Assembly: GCA_022821775.1 (NCBI GenBank)
Contig: JAJECY010000005.1
Coordinates: 1 to 33,480, forward strand
DNA: 33,480 nucleotides
From: Acidobacteriota bacterium
Lineage (GTDB): Bacteria > Acidobacteriota > Terriglobia > Versatilivoradales > Versatilivoraceae
Reading direction: 5' to 3'
The notes under the pieces were generated by a model. The model worked only from the letters and a program-made list of their open reading frames with translations, was not told where the DNA came from and made no database searches. The position numbers were made by a program, and so were the translations under genes. Of the stretch, positions 1 to 7,997 are shown piece after piece (the first letter of the stretch is position 1; every line of letters begins with the position of its first letter).

Positions 1-1
1 G

Positions 2-214
2 GGCGATTACTGGATCCTCATGGGACTTTCCCAGGGCATGTTTCGTATCGCGCCCGACGCCCGGGGAGTCAAGACGGCCTTGCATGCTTCCTCCGGGCTT
101 CACTTGATTGCGGCTTCGCCCCAATCGTCGTCTCAAACACCGATGCCCGCTCGGGTCGAGCTGGAGCAGCTCCTGAGCAGGATCCGGCAGCTCGTCGCCA
201 ACTCCGGCAAGTGA
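2..214 (+). CDS. C-terminal fragment of an unknown protein (gene starts before the window)
   Basis: An open frame runs in from the left edge and ends at TGA 212-214, so only about 70 C-terminal residues are visible. The internal ATG at 20 is not preceded by a ribosome binding site, and the frame is open upstream of it, so I treat the gene as truncated by the window. The visible part has a hydrophobic GDYWILMGLSQG stretch, a Ser/Gln/Pro-rich linker and a Leu/Arg-rich helix at the end (LEQLLSRIRQL). I recognise no family. The next gene starts 31 bases downstream on the same strand, so the two may be co-transcribed. Confidence 0.45.
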   Translation, partial: GDYWILMGLSQGMFRIAPDARGVKTALHASSGLHLIAASPQSSSQTPMPARVELEQLLSRIRQLVANSGK

Positions 215-245
215 CCGGTGGGATGGGCCCCGAGGAACCGCCTGC

Positions 246-3200
246 GTGTCATCCGATTCAAGCGCGAAGAAGACCGCCCGAGTGCCATTGAGAGGCAGTG
301 TCCATTCCGAGAACCCTTGCCGGCCCCGGCAGGCCCGCCGCCTGGTGCTCCTTTGTCTGCCGGTTGCGGTTTGCGCCTGGTGGATTTCCCGGCCGCCTGT
401 CCTGGCCTTCGTTCCGTTCCTGAACGGCGCCAAATGGATGGCCTTTCCTGTCGTCTACCAGATCCACCAGGGCGGCCTGCCCTCTACCGGCAACCAGAGC
501 GAGTTCCTGGCCGTTCACGCCGGCTTTGAAGCCTGGGAAGAAATAGAGGATTCGGCGATCGCCTTCTCATACGGTGGTACCAGCGATGCCAAGGTCGCCG
601 CCCTGGACTACGCCAACGTAATCTCGTTCCAGGACGACAGCTACGAGTTCGGCTTGGGTACGGTGGCGGTGACACTTTCCTTCTCGGGCGTGACGAGCGG
701 CGCCAGGGTACTCGTGGATGCCGACATCATCTTCAATCCCGACGAGAATTTCTCGACCGACGGCACCCCGGGTACCTTTGATCTCCAGTCGGTGGCTACA
801 CATGAGGCCGGACATTTCCTGGGGCTCAATCACACGGGCATCGTAGCCGCAGTCATGTATCCGTTTGCCGACGACGGGGAAGGTGCCATTTTCGGGCGTG
901 TGCTCAAGACGGACGACCGGATCGGAAGCTCGGTTCTTTATCCGGAGCCGGAGTTTACCAATTCATCGGGAGGATTGACCGGGCGCATCCTCTTGGACGA
1001 TGCCGGTGTCTTCGGTGCCCACGTCGTCGCTCTCGACTCATCTGGACGAGCGGTCGCATCCGCCCTTTCCGGAGAAGACGGCGGTTACCGGATTTCGGGG
1101 CTGCGCCCAGGGTCATATACCTTCTATGCCGAGCCCCTGGATGGACCGGTGGAGGAGGACAATGTCCTCAGCCCCCTTGACCCCCGGAGCTTCAACACCA
1201 GTTTCACCACCACTTTCATGCGCCAGAGGCCGGACGGCAATGTCGGGGAGCCGATTTCGGTGGCTGCCGGCGACCGGCTTACAGGTTTCGACATCTCGGT
1301 GTCACCTTCTTCTGCTCAATTCCTTGACCTGGACAAGAGCCGATTCGGCAGTAACCCAACTATTTACCTCTCGCAAGGGGAAAGCGACAGAAAGCGGATC
1401 GATGGAAATGGATTCTTGTTTGCAAAGAACTTTTTTTTCTTGGGAGAGGGTATTGCACTGCAGAAGTGGACACCGGCCGGCAATTTGGAGGCTGAAATAG
1501 AGATCGCCGTCGATGTTAATGCACCCTTGGGACCACACAGCCTCTTTGTTCAGAATCCCGATGACTTGGCGGCCTTGAGCGGAGGGGTGCTGGTGACCTT
1601 GCCGCTTCCAGGAGTTTCGACCATTGTCCCGAATTCCGGAAACCGGTCAGGTGGAACCGCGGTAACGATCCATGGATCCAACTTTCACCGGGACGTCTCC
1701 GCAAGTTTGGGCGGCATTCCCTTGCAGAACCTGACTTGGCTCGATTCGGGGACCGTTCAGGGGACCACCGGGCCCAATGGCTGCGGTTCATTTTCCCTGC
1801 TGGTGGTCAATCCCGACGGCAGCAGCGCGCGCCTGCCGTCGGCGTTCGAGGCCGTCTCTCCGGCTCCGGTCATCGAGTCGGTATCGCCCGCCGCTGCAGA
1901 ATTGACCTCGCCGGTGACCATTTTCGGGCGCAACTTCGACCCGGTGCCTCAATACAACCGGGTTCGCTTCAACAACCAGCCGGCCAAGGTGATTTCGTCC
2001 ACCGCGAGCCGTATCGTCACCGAGGTCCCCTTTGGCGCCACCAGCGGTCCGATTACGGTCGAAGTCTGCGGGCAGGTTGCCGCCAGCAGCGAGTTCTCGG
2101 TGCTCTCGTTGCAGCCCAGCCGGAATCGTCCCCAGCCGAGTTTCTCCTACCTGGACCTGAGCCGGGACCCGGAAGCATCCCGGTTGGAGTTCCGGGTGGA
2201 CGAAGAAGAGGACCAGACCCCCGACGACTCCATCGCCCGGATCACCTTGCCCTTCAAGTTCATCCTGTTCACCAGGGCATTCCCGGAGGGGAGTCCGTTA
2301 AACATTTCCAGCAACGGCTGGATGTCGCTGACCCCTTCGGTAGGATCCACGGCAGAATGGGAGAACGGCCGGCTGCCCGGACTCCTGGTCCCGCGTCCGG
2401 GCGGTTCGGTTGGAGTGATGCCGGCCAGCCTGATCGCCCCCTTCTTTCACGACCTGGTGGTGGGAAAGACCGACAGCGGGGTTTATACCCGGGTGATGGG
2501 GGAGGCTCCCAACCGGCGCCTGATCATTGAATGGAAGAACTTCAGCGCCTACGATGACGGTGGGGAAGATGCCAGGCCGGACTACGCGACGCGGCTGACC
2601 TTTCAGGCGGTGCTTTATGAAGGGAGCTATGACATCGCCTTTTTATACAGTGACTTGCAGGGACCTTTGACCCAAGGGGAGAGCGCCACCATCGGCCTTC
2701 AGAACGACGGCCGGGACCGGGCGATCCAGTTCGGTTTCAACCGGCCGCGCCTGTCGGAAGGCACAAGCCTGTTCTTTCGCTTCAACCCCGAGGTCGGCAG
2801 CTATGCCTTCGAGCAGTTCCTGCCCCTGGTGACCGACACCGAAGAGTTCCGCACCAACCTGGGCCTCAGCGCCGACATCCTCTCGGGAGCCACCGTCGAG
2901 CTGACGCTGTTCGACGAATCCGGCCAGCCGCGGGGCTCCCGGACGGTGAGCGTTCCCCGAGGGGGACTGATCCAGCTCAACCACCTGGTTCGCTCCCTGC
3001 TGGGCACGGGGTCCAGCCGGCGCTCCGACCTGTCCGGTTCCGTCCTGGTTGCCTCCGACCAGATGGTGTTTCCCTACGTCACCCAGATCGACAACCGGAC
3101 CAGCGATCCCAGCCTGGATCTGGGGGCCATGTCGGGCGGCACCCGGCTGGGTATCCTCTCAACCACATCGGTGAACCAGTTTCGCTCCTCACTGGTCGTT

Positions 3201-4118
3201 CTGAACGTCGGTGACACTACGGCCGAGGTTACCCTGCTGCTGCGGGATGCGAGCGGCAGGCCGCTCCACAGCCAGGACGTCGCCATTCCCGCACGCGGCC
3301 AATTTCAGAGCCCGGACCTGCATGCCGACTTCGGAATCGGCAACGTCTCCGGCCCCTTGGAGATCCTTTCCACCAACGGGATGCCACTGATCGCCACCTC
3401 CAGGGTCTATGCCCTCGATTCGGGCACCAGCGGCTTCTTCCGCGGACTGGACCTGGAGCGGGCCTCCAGCCGGGCGGTCATTCCCATCAGCCGGGAGAGC
3501 GAGGAATTTCGCAGCAACCTGGGGATCACCAACCTTTCCGAGCAGCCGGCCAGGGTGCAGGTCCAACTGTTCGATTCCGAGGGGACCCTTCTCGGGACGT
3601 CCAACGAGCAGGTGCAGCCGTTCGGTCTGGTCCAGTTGAACCGGGTCAACCGGAGGCTTTCGGGTTCGGGCGGGGGCGGGGACACGCTTGGATGGTTTCA
3701 ACTGAATGGCGACCGCCCCGTGGCCGGATTCGTGTCGCAGATCAACAACCGGAGCAGCGATCCGGGATTCGCGCGGTCGGACGTGCAGGCTTCCAGCAGA
3801 CTGCTGATTCCCTCGGCGACCAATGTGAACCAGTTTCGATCGACCATCACCATCGTCAACGCGGGGAACGGGGAAGAGGCGCGAGTGCGGATCCGTGTCC
3901 GAAACCGGCAGGGTAGAACCATTGGCGAAAGCCGGAACCGGACCCTGCCCCACAACGGGATCTTCCACCTGGACGATCTGCTGGGGAGCCTGGAGGTGCC
4001 CAGCGATTTCGGCCCCGTGGAAATCGAGTCCTTGAACGGCGTGCCCCTGCTGGCCGTGTCGCGGGTTTACAGCATCGAGGACGACACCGGGGGCTTCTTC
4101 CTGGCGCAGCCTTTCTAG
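246..4118 (+). CDS. Secreted matrixin-like metalloprotease with TIG domains and C-terminal repeats
   Basis: A 1290-residue exported protein starting at GTG 246, with GAGGA about 10 bases upstream. Basic residues followed by a hydrophobic stretch (about residues 30-55) look like a signal sequence or anchor. Residues 186-196 are HEAGHFLGLNH, a perfect metzincin zinc site (HExxHxxGxxH), followed by VMYPF, the expected Met-turn. The catalytic domain therefore covers about residues 60-235. After it come a carboxypeptidase-regulatory-like beta domain (about 240-300), two TIG/IPT-type immunoglobulin folds (about 455-625) and a long beta-rich region (about 640-850). Four modules of about 110 residues then start near 858, 969, 1079 and 1188. 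Modules 1 and 3 (EEFRxNLG) resemble each other, as do 2 and 4 (VNQFRS), so a 220-residue unit was duplicated. The likely role is extracellular proteolysis, with the C-terminal modules binding a surface or polymer. The substrate is unknown. Confidence 0.85.
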   Translation: MSSDSSAKKTARVPLRGSVHSENPCRPRQARRLVLLCLPVAVCAWWISRPPVLAFVPFLNGAKWMAFPVVYQIHQGGLPSTGNQSEFLAVHAGFEAWEEIEDSAIAFSYGGTSDAKVAALDYANVISFQDDSYEFGLGTVAVTLSFSGVTSGARVLVDADIIFNPDENFSTDGTPGTFDLQSVATHEAGHFLGLNHTGIVAAVMYPFADDGEGAIFGRVLKTDDRIGSSVLYPEPEFTNSSGGLTGRILLDDAGVFGAHVVALDSSGRAVASALSGEDGGYRISGLRPGSYTFYAEPLDGPVEEDNVLSPLDPRSFNTSFTTTFMRQRPDGNVGEPISVAAGDRLTGFDISVSPSSAQFLDLDKSRFGSNPTIYLSQGESDRKRIDGNGFLFAKNFFFLGEGIALQKWTPAGNLEAEIEIAVDVNAPLGPHSLFVQNPDDLAALSGGVLVTLPLPGVSTIVPNSGNRSGGTAVTIHGSNFHRDVSASLGGIPLQNLTWLDSGTVQGTTGPNGCGSFSLLVVNPDGSSARLPSAFEAVSPAPVIESVSPAAAELTSPVTIFGRNFDPVPQYNRVRFNNQPAKVISSTASRIVTEVPFGATSGPITVEVCGQVAASSEFSVLSLQPSRNRPQPSFSYLDLSRDPEASRLEFRVDEEEDQTPDDSIARITLPFKFILFTRAFPEGSPLNISSNGWMSLTPSVGSTAEWENGRLPGLLVPRPGGSVGVMPASLIAPFFHDLVVGKTDSGVYTRVMGEAPNRRLIIEWKNFSAYDDGGEDARPDYATRLTFQAVLYEGSYDIAFLYSDLQGPLTQGESATIGLQNDGRDRAIQFGFNRPRLSEGTSLFFRFNPEVGSYAFEQFLPLVTDTEEFRTNLGLSADILSGATVELTLFDESGQPRGSRTVSVPRGGLIQLNHLVRSLLGTGSSRRSDLSGSVLVASDQMVFPYVTQIDNRTSDPSLDLGAMSGGTRLGILSTTSVNQFRSSLVVLNVGDTTAEVTLLLRDASGRPLHSQDVAIPARGQFQSPDLHADFGIGNVSGPLEILSTNGMPLIATSRVYALDSGTSGFFRGLDLERASSRAVIPISRESEEFRSNLGITNLSEQPARVQVQLFDSEGTLLGTSNEQVQPFGLVQLNRVNRRLSGSGGGGDTLGWFQLNGDRPVAGFVSQINNRSSDPGFARSDVQASSRLLIPSATNVNQFRSTITIVNAGNGEEARVRIRVRNRQGRTIGESRNRTLPHNGIFHLDDLLGSLEVPSDFGPVEIESLNGVPLLAVSRVYSIEDDTGGFFLAQPF

Positions 4119-4145
4119 TGATTAGTGGTCAGTGGATAGTGGTTG
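4116..4145. repeat. TAGTGG-type low-complexity repeat
   Basis: A degenerate run of TAGTGRT / CAGTGG units begins at the stop codon of the metalloprotease gene and continues about 25 bases into the spacer. Simple repeats of this kind are common as intergenic filler in large environmental genomes. I see no coding or regulatory function. Confidence 0.4.
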
Positions 4146-4254
4146 GCTACTTGCTCGATGGGTTAAGCTGCTTGTCGATCTCGGCGCTGTCCCTCAAGAA
4201 GCGTGACCAGAAAGGACAACGACGAACCACGAATGGACACCAATATAATGAATA

Positions 4255-4370
4255 GGGGACGTTGTTGAATTACTGGAATAACTTGTAAAGATCCTGCAGG
4301 AGACGCTATTGAATCAAAGCAATTCAGTAGCGGCGGATGGAAGTTATTCCAGTAATTCAACAACGTCCCC
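4255..4370. repeat. 116-bp palindromic repeat element, copy 1 (MITE/REP-like)
   Basis: The arms 4255-4284 and 4341-4370 are perfect 30-base inverted repeats beginning GGGGACGTTGTTGAATTA. The 56-base centre holds a smaller imperfect hairpin (near CGCTATTGAAT / ATTCAGTAGCG). A near-identical element lies at 10439-10554. The element fills most of the 302-base gap between the metalloprotease and SDR genes; the rest of that gap shows no gene. The length, absence of an ORF and perfect ends fit a non-autonomous mobile element or a REP-type palindrome moved in trans. No transposase is present in the window. As RNA it would fold into a very stable stem and could end or protect transcripts. Confidence 0.85.
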
Positions 4371-4420
4371 AGCGTTGCACTCACTCCGAACCTGGGGTCT
4401 CCCGGACAAGAGGGAACGAA

Positions 4421-5185
4421 ATGACCGATCAAGCCTTTTATTCCTTGACCGACAAGGTGGCTATCGTCACCGGCGCCGCCACCGGCATCGGCGCAGCTAT
4501 TGCCGAGAGGTTTCTCGAGGCGGGAGCCAGAGTCGTCCTTGCCGATATTGATGCCGCTGGCGCCCGGGAACGAGCCGGCCAGTTGGACGGCTCCGGGGAG
4601 CGTAGCCTGGTGGCTCCGGTTGATCTGACTCAGGCTCGAGAGGTGGCCGGCCTGGTCGAGAAAGTCCTTGAGCGGTTCGGCACGGTAGATATCCTGGTGA
4701 ACAACGCCGGGATTGCCGGGCCCACCAAGCCCCTGGTGGAGGTAACGGAGGAGGAGTGGGATCAGGTGATGGCCGTCAATCTCAGGGGGGTCTTTCTCTG
4801 CTGCAGGGCAGTGCTGCCGACCATGCTGAAGAATCAGTCCGGCCGGATCGTCAACGTGGCCTCCATTGCCGGCAAGGAGGGAAATCCCAACCTGGCTCCC
4901 TACTCAAGCACCAAGGCGGGGGTGATCTGCCTGACCAAGGCCCTGGCCAAGGAGGTCTGCCAGCAGGGCGTCTACGTGAATTGCGTGACGCCGGCCGTGA
5001 TCGATACGCCCATTCTGCGCCAGGTGGGGCAGGAAACCATCGACTACATGATCAGTAAGATTCCCATGGGGCGGGTAGGAAGGCCCGGCGAAGTGGCGGC
5101 CCTCATTCACTTCCTGGCCAGCGACGAATGCAGCTTTACCAACGGCGCCTGCGTGGACATCAGCGGGGCGCGAGCGACTTATTGA
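4421..5185 (+). CDS. Short-chain dehydrogenase/reductase (SDR family)
   Basis: A 254-residue classical SDR, a cytoplasmic NAD(P)-dependent oxidoreductase. Start ATG 4421 has AGGGAA just upstream; the frame is open further upstream but that extension runs into the palindromic element and is not SDR-like. Motifs: TGAATGIG cofactor-binding loop near residue 15, an acidic residue at the end of beta-2 (VLADID) favouring NAD(H), NNAG near residue 92, the active-site serine in NVASIAGKEG and catalytic YSSTK about 14 residues later. The C-terminus (NGACVDISGARATY) is typical of the FabG-like subgroup. The substrate cannot be told from sequence. A PhyH-type dioxygenase follows 37 bases downstream, so the two probably form a small operon. 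Confidence 0.92.
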   Translation: MTDQAFYSLTDKVAIVTGAATGIGAAIAERFLEAGARVVLADIDAAGARERAGQLDGSGERSLVAPVDLTQAREVAGLVEKVLERFGTVDILVNNAGIAGPTKPLVEVTEEEWDQVMAVNLRGVFLCCRAVLPTMLKNQSGRIVNVASIAGKEGNPNLAPYSSTKAGVICLTKALAKEVCQQGVYVNCVTPAVIDTPILRQVGQETIDYMISKIPMGRVGRPGEVAALIHFLASDECSFTNGACVDISGARATY

Positions 5186-5222
5186 GGGTGGTCTCGGCGT
5201 TGCCGCCGGGCGGGGGAAGCTC

Positions 5223-6002
5223 ATGAACCAGACGCTGTTCGTTCCCAGGAAGCTGAGCCATTCAGAGTTGAGGCGGTTCGCCGCCGAGGGTTACCTGGTG
5301 TGCGGCGCTACCCTGTCGCCAAGCGGACTGGAGCGGATCCGGGAGGAGTGCATGGCCTCCTGGAACAGGGAGAAGAGCGCGTTCGACCCCGACAGGACTT
5401 GGTTGGAGAATGCCCTCTTGCCCAACATCCACCATCGGTCGGCCTTGGTGCGGCAATTTTACTTCGCCGGACCCCTGGTGGACGTGGCGGAGCAGATCAT
5501 CGGACCCAACCTCAAGGCGGCGACCAGTCAACTCACCTTCAAGACCAGGGGCAACCGCATGGTGTTCCCCTGGCACCAGGACAACGGATACGGGGAGCTG
5601 GAACCCTACAATGCTCTTTCCTGCCTGACCGCCCTGGACGACACCAGCCTGGAAAACGGCTGCCTCTGGGTCATTCCCGGAAGCAACCGGACTGGACAGC
5701 AGGCCCATGCCCAAGGCAAGGCCGCGGCCGATGTCAAGCACGGAGCCGAGCTGATGGCCCGGGCCGACGAATTCAAGGCCGTGCCGGTCCCCATGAAGGC
5801 TGGAGAGTCGCTGGTGATGAGTTGCTGGACACTGCACAAATCGGGGCCGAACCGCTCGGGTCGAGACCGGCGCATCCTGTTCTTCCGCTACGCCGATGCC
5901 GATGCGGTGGAGGTATACAACCAGCGCCGGCCGCGGTTGGGGAGGCTGCTGAGAGGCCACACCCGATTCGCAGAGGTACGCCGGTTCGAAGCAGACCTTT
6001 AG
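5223..6002 (+). CDS. Phytanoyl-CoA dioxygenase (PhyH) family protein
   Basis: A 259-residue Fe(II)/2-oxoglutarate-dependent oxygenase of the PhyH family, expected to hydroxylate a small organic substrate in the cytoplasm. Start ATG 5223 has a good site (GGGGGAAG). The iron-binding HxD is seen in WHQDNGYGE (about residue 118). The distal histidine lies in TLHKSGPNRS, followed by the arginine-rich R-R-I-L-F-F-R segment that binds 2-oxoglutarate in this family. The conserved LENGCLWVIPGSN core strand is also present. Length is normal for the family. It probably forms an operon with the preceding SDR, suggesting hydroxylation and alcohol/ketone oxidation of the same compound; that link is inference. 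Confidence 0.9.
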   Translation: MNQTLFVPRKLSHSELRRFAAEGYLVCGATLSPSGLERIREECMASWNREKSAFDPDRTWLENALLPNIHHRSALVRQFYFAGPLVDVAEQIIGPNLKAATSQLTFKTRGNRMVFPWHQDNGYGELEPYNALSCLTALDDTSLENGCLWVIPGSNRTGQQAHAQGKAAADVKHGAELMARADEFKAVPVPMKAGESLVMSCWTLHKSGPNRSGRDRRILFFRYADADAVEVYNQRRPRLGRLLRGHTRFAEVRRFEADL

Positions 6003-6185
6003 CTTCACAACGGCAAGCACTGCAAGCAAAAGGGTTATTCACGAGGGGATACACGAATAGCGCAAAGAGGAAAAGAGTTTTCCGCGAAGGAACACGAAGA
6101 ACGACGAAGGGCCACCACGGGGTTGGAGAAGGCCCGAGACGGATTCGCCTAAGGTCGGAAAGGCCGAAAAGGAGGCAATGGTTCG

Positions 6186-6800
6186 ATGGAATCTCGATTC
6201 AACAAGCCCAGGGTGGCCATCAATCGGGTCTACACCCGGATGGGCGACTCCGGGCAGACCAGGCTGGCTGGAGGACAAAAGGTGTCCAAGGGGTCCTTGC
6301 GCCTGGAAGCCTACGGCACGGTGGATGAGCTCAACGGATTGGTTGGAACGGCCTGCCAGACGGCTCGGGAGCAGGCAGAGAGAAGCCCGGAGTTGCAGGC
6401 CATGGTGACCTGCCTGGTCCGGGTGCAGCACGAACTGTTCAACCTGGGGGCAACGCTTGCCACGCTGCCCGAGGACATTCATCCTCGCCAGCCACAGGTG
6501 ACAGAAAGGGACATTCAGAGGCTGGAACAGGAGATCGACCAGGCCAACCAGGTCCTGGAGCCCTTGCGGTCCTTTGTCCTGCCCGGAGGCAACCGGCTCA
6601 ACCTGGAACTTCACCTCTGCCGCACTGTCTGCCGGCGCGCGGAACGGGACTGTGTCCGACTCGGTGAGGAGGAAGCCGTCCCCGCGACGGCCGTTCAATA
6701 CCTCAACCGGCTGGGAGATGCGCTCTTCGTGTGGAGCCGTTGGGCCAGTCACCTGATGGGAACCCCGGAAACCCTGTGGGATCCCAATCTGGCCGGCTAA
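6186..6800 (+). CDS. Cob(I)alamin adenosyltransferase, PduO type
   Basis: A 204-residue enzyme that moves the adenosyl group of ATP to cob(I)alamin to make adenosylcobalamin. Start ATG 6186 lies about 10 bases after AGGAGG; an ATG at 6178 is in another frame. The ATP-binding N-terminal loop is recognisable as YTRMGDSGQTRLAGG (family YTRxGDxGxTxLxGG), followed by VSKGSLRLEAYGTVDELNG. The C-terminal helix signature is CRRAERDCVRL. The 183-base gap upstream holds degenerate CGAAGGAACACGAAG-like repeats but no recognisable cobalamin riboswitch. The gene converges on the LeuB-like gene, and the two stop codons overlap by four bases. It implies that the organism uses B12-dependent enzymes. Confidence 0.93.
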   Translation: MESRFNKPRVAINRVYTRMGDSGQTRLAGGQKVSKGSLRLEAYGTVDELNGLVGTACQTAREQAERSPELQAMVTCLVRVQHELFNLGATLATLPEDIHPRQPQVTERDIQRLEQEIDQANQVLEPLRSFVLPGGNRLNLELHLCRTVCRRAERDCVRLGEEEAVPATAVQYLNRLGDALFVWSRWASHLMGTPETLWDPNLAG

Positions 6801-7900
6801 TCCGCCGGCCTGTTCCCGTCTCCGGAGGACAGCATTCGGGCGGCGGCTTCCGCCACCAGTCCGCCCATCTCCGCCGTGGTCAGGCGCCCTCCCAGATCGG
6901 CGGTTCTGTTGCGTGGCGCAGCCAGCACCTCGGTCACCGCCGTTCTCACGACCGCGGCGGCCCGCCGGGTTTCGGGGTGCCCCAGCCAATCCAGCATCAT
7001 GGCCGTGGATAGGAGGGTGGCCAGCGGGTTGGCCAACCCCTTGCCGGCGATGTCGGGGGCTGAGCCGTGGGCGGGTTGGAACACGGCATAGTCGTCTCCG
7101 ATGTCGGCAGAGGGAGCCATGCCCATCCCCCCCACCAGCCCCGCCGCCAGGTCGGAAAGGATGTCTCCGAACATGTTCTCGGTGACCAGCACGTCGAAGT
7201 CTGCCGGCCGCTCGATCAGATGGAGGCTGGCGGCGTCCACATAAAGGGCTTCGGTTTCGACCTCCGGAAACTCTCGGCTGATCTCTCGAAAAATGCCCCG
7301 GAAGTAGGCCATGGAGGGAAGGATGTTGGCCTTGTCGACCAACGTAAGTCGTCTCCTGCGCCCCATGGCCTGCCGGAAGGCGGATCGAAACAGGCGTTCC
7401 GACCCGGAACGGGAAATGACCATGTGATCGCGAGCCTCGGCGGCGTCCAATTCCATCGGCCTGAGGCGTCCCGAGAACAGGCCTTCCGTGCTCTCCCGAA
7501 CGATGAGAAAGTCGATCCGTCCTCGCTCCATGCCCTTGAGTGGGGAGAGCTGGGCTTGATAGAGATGGAAGGGGCGCAGGCCGCAGTAGAGGTCGAGTTG
7601 CTCGCGCAGATCCACCTGCGGAGCCATTTCCAGGCCGTTGGGCCAGCGGACGCTGGGCAGCCCCATGGCTCCCAGCAGGATGGCGTCCTGCTGTCTGCAG
7701 GCTTCCAGGGTTTCCGGAGGCAGCGGATTCCCGCACTTCAGATAGGTTCCGGCTCCGACAGAGTACTCCTGAAGTTTAAAAGCGATCCCGTCCAGCTCCC
7801 GTTCAACGGTTTTCAAGGTCCTGACCGCCTCGGCGATGACCTCCGGCCCAATACCGTCCCCGGGCAGCACGGCAATTCGAAAGACTTTCTCTTGGCTCAC
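6797..7900 (-). CDS. Isopropylmalate/isocitrate/tartrate dehydrogenase family protein
   Basis: A 367-residue decarboxylating beta-hydroxyacid dehydrogenase. The GTG start at 7900 is preceded by GGGAGGG. Family marks are the N-terminal LPGDGIGPEV, VRESTEGLFSG (substrate loop), LVDKANIL (catalytic lysine region, LeuB-like DKAN rather than the TKSN of tartrate dehydrogenase), NMFGDILSDLAAG (metal-binding aspartates) and the cofactor segment HGSAPDIAGKGLANPLAT. It may be the leucine-pathway 3-isopropylmalate dehydrogenase, but no leuA, leuC or leuD is nearby and the VREsTEG loop is shared with tartrate/isocitrate-type enzymes, so I leave the substrate open. It faces the plus-strand exported lyase-like gene across a 97-base divergent promoter region. 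Confidence 0.88.
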   Translation of the reverse strand: MSQEKVFRIAVLPGDGIGPEVIAEAVRTLKTVERELDGIAFKLQEYSVGAGTYLKCGNPLPPETLEACRQQDAILLGAMGLPSVRWPNGLEMAPQVDLREQLDLYCGLRPFHLYQAQLSPLKGMERGRIDFLIVRESTEGLFSGRLRPMELDAAEARDHMVISRSGSERLFRSAFRQAMGRRRRLTLVDKANILPSMAYFRGIFREISREFPEVETEALYVDAASLHLIERPADFDVLVTENMFGDILSDLAAGLVGGMGMAPSADIGDDYAVFQPAHGSAPDIAGKGLANPLATLLSTAMMLDWLGHPETRRAAAVVRTAVTEVLAAPRNRTADLGGRLTTAEMGGLVAEAAARMLSSGDGNRPAD

Positions 7901-7997
7901 GGTCCCTCCCGGCGGGTTTGTGAACTAGGGCACATATCGTATCATTCATCCTGCGGCGTGTCCGTGGCGCTGACCCTTTATCGACTTCGATCCGTCC

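Noticed and set aside
6003-6185. Cobalamin riboswitch upstream of the adenosyltransferase
   Set aside because: A GCAAGCACTGC segment hints at a B12 box, but the gap is too short for the usual fold and is filled with CGAAG-type repeats. I see no conserved core.
6039-7736. 565-codon open frame on the minus strand
   Set aside because: It overlaps the adenosyltransferase in antisense and the LeuB-like gene in another frame. The product is Arg/Gly/Pro-rich with no motif.
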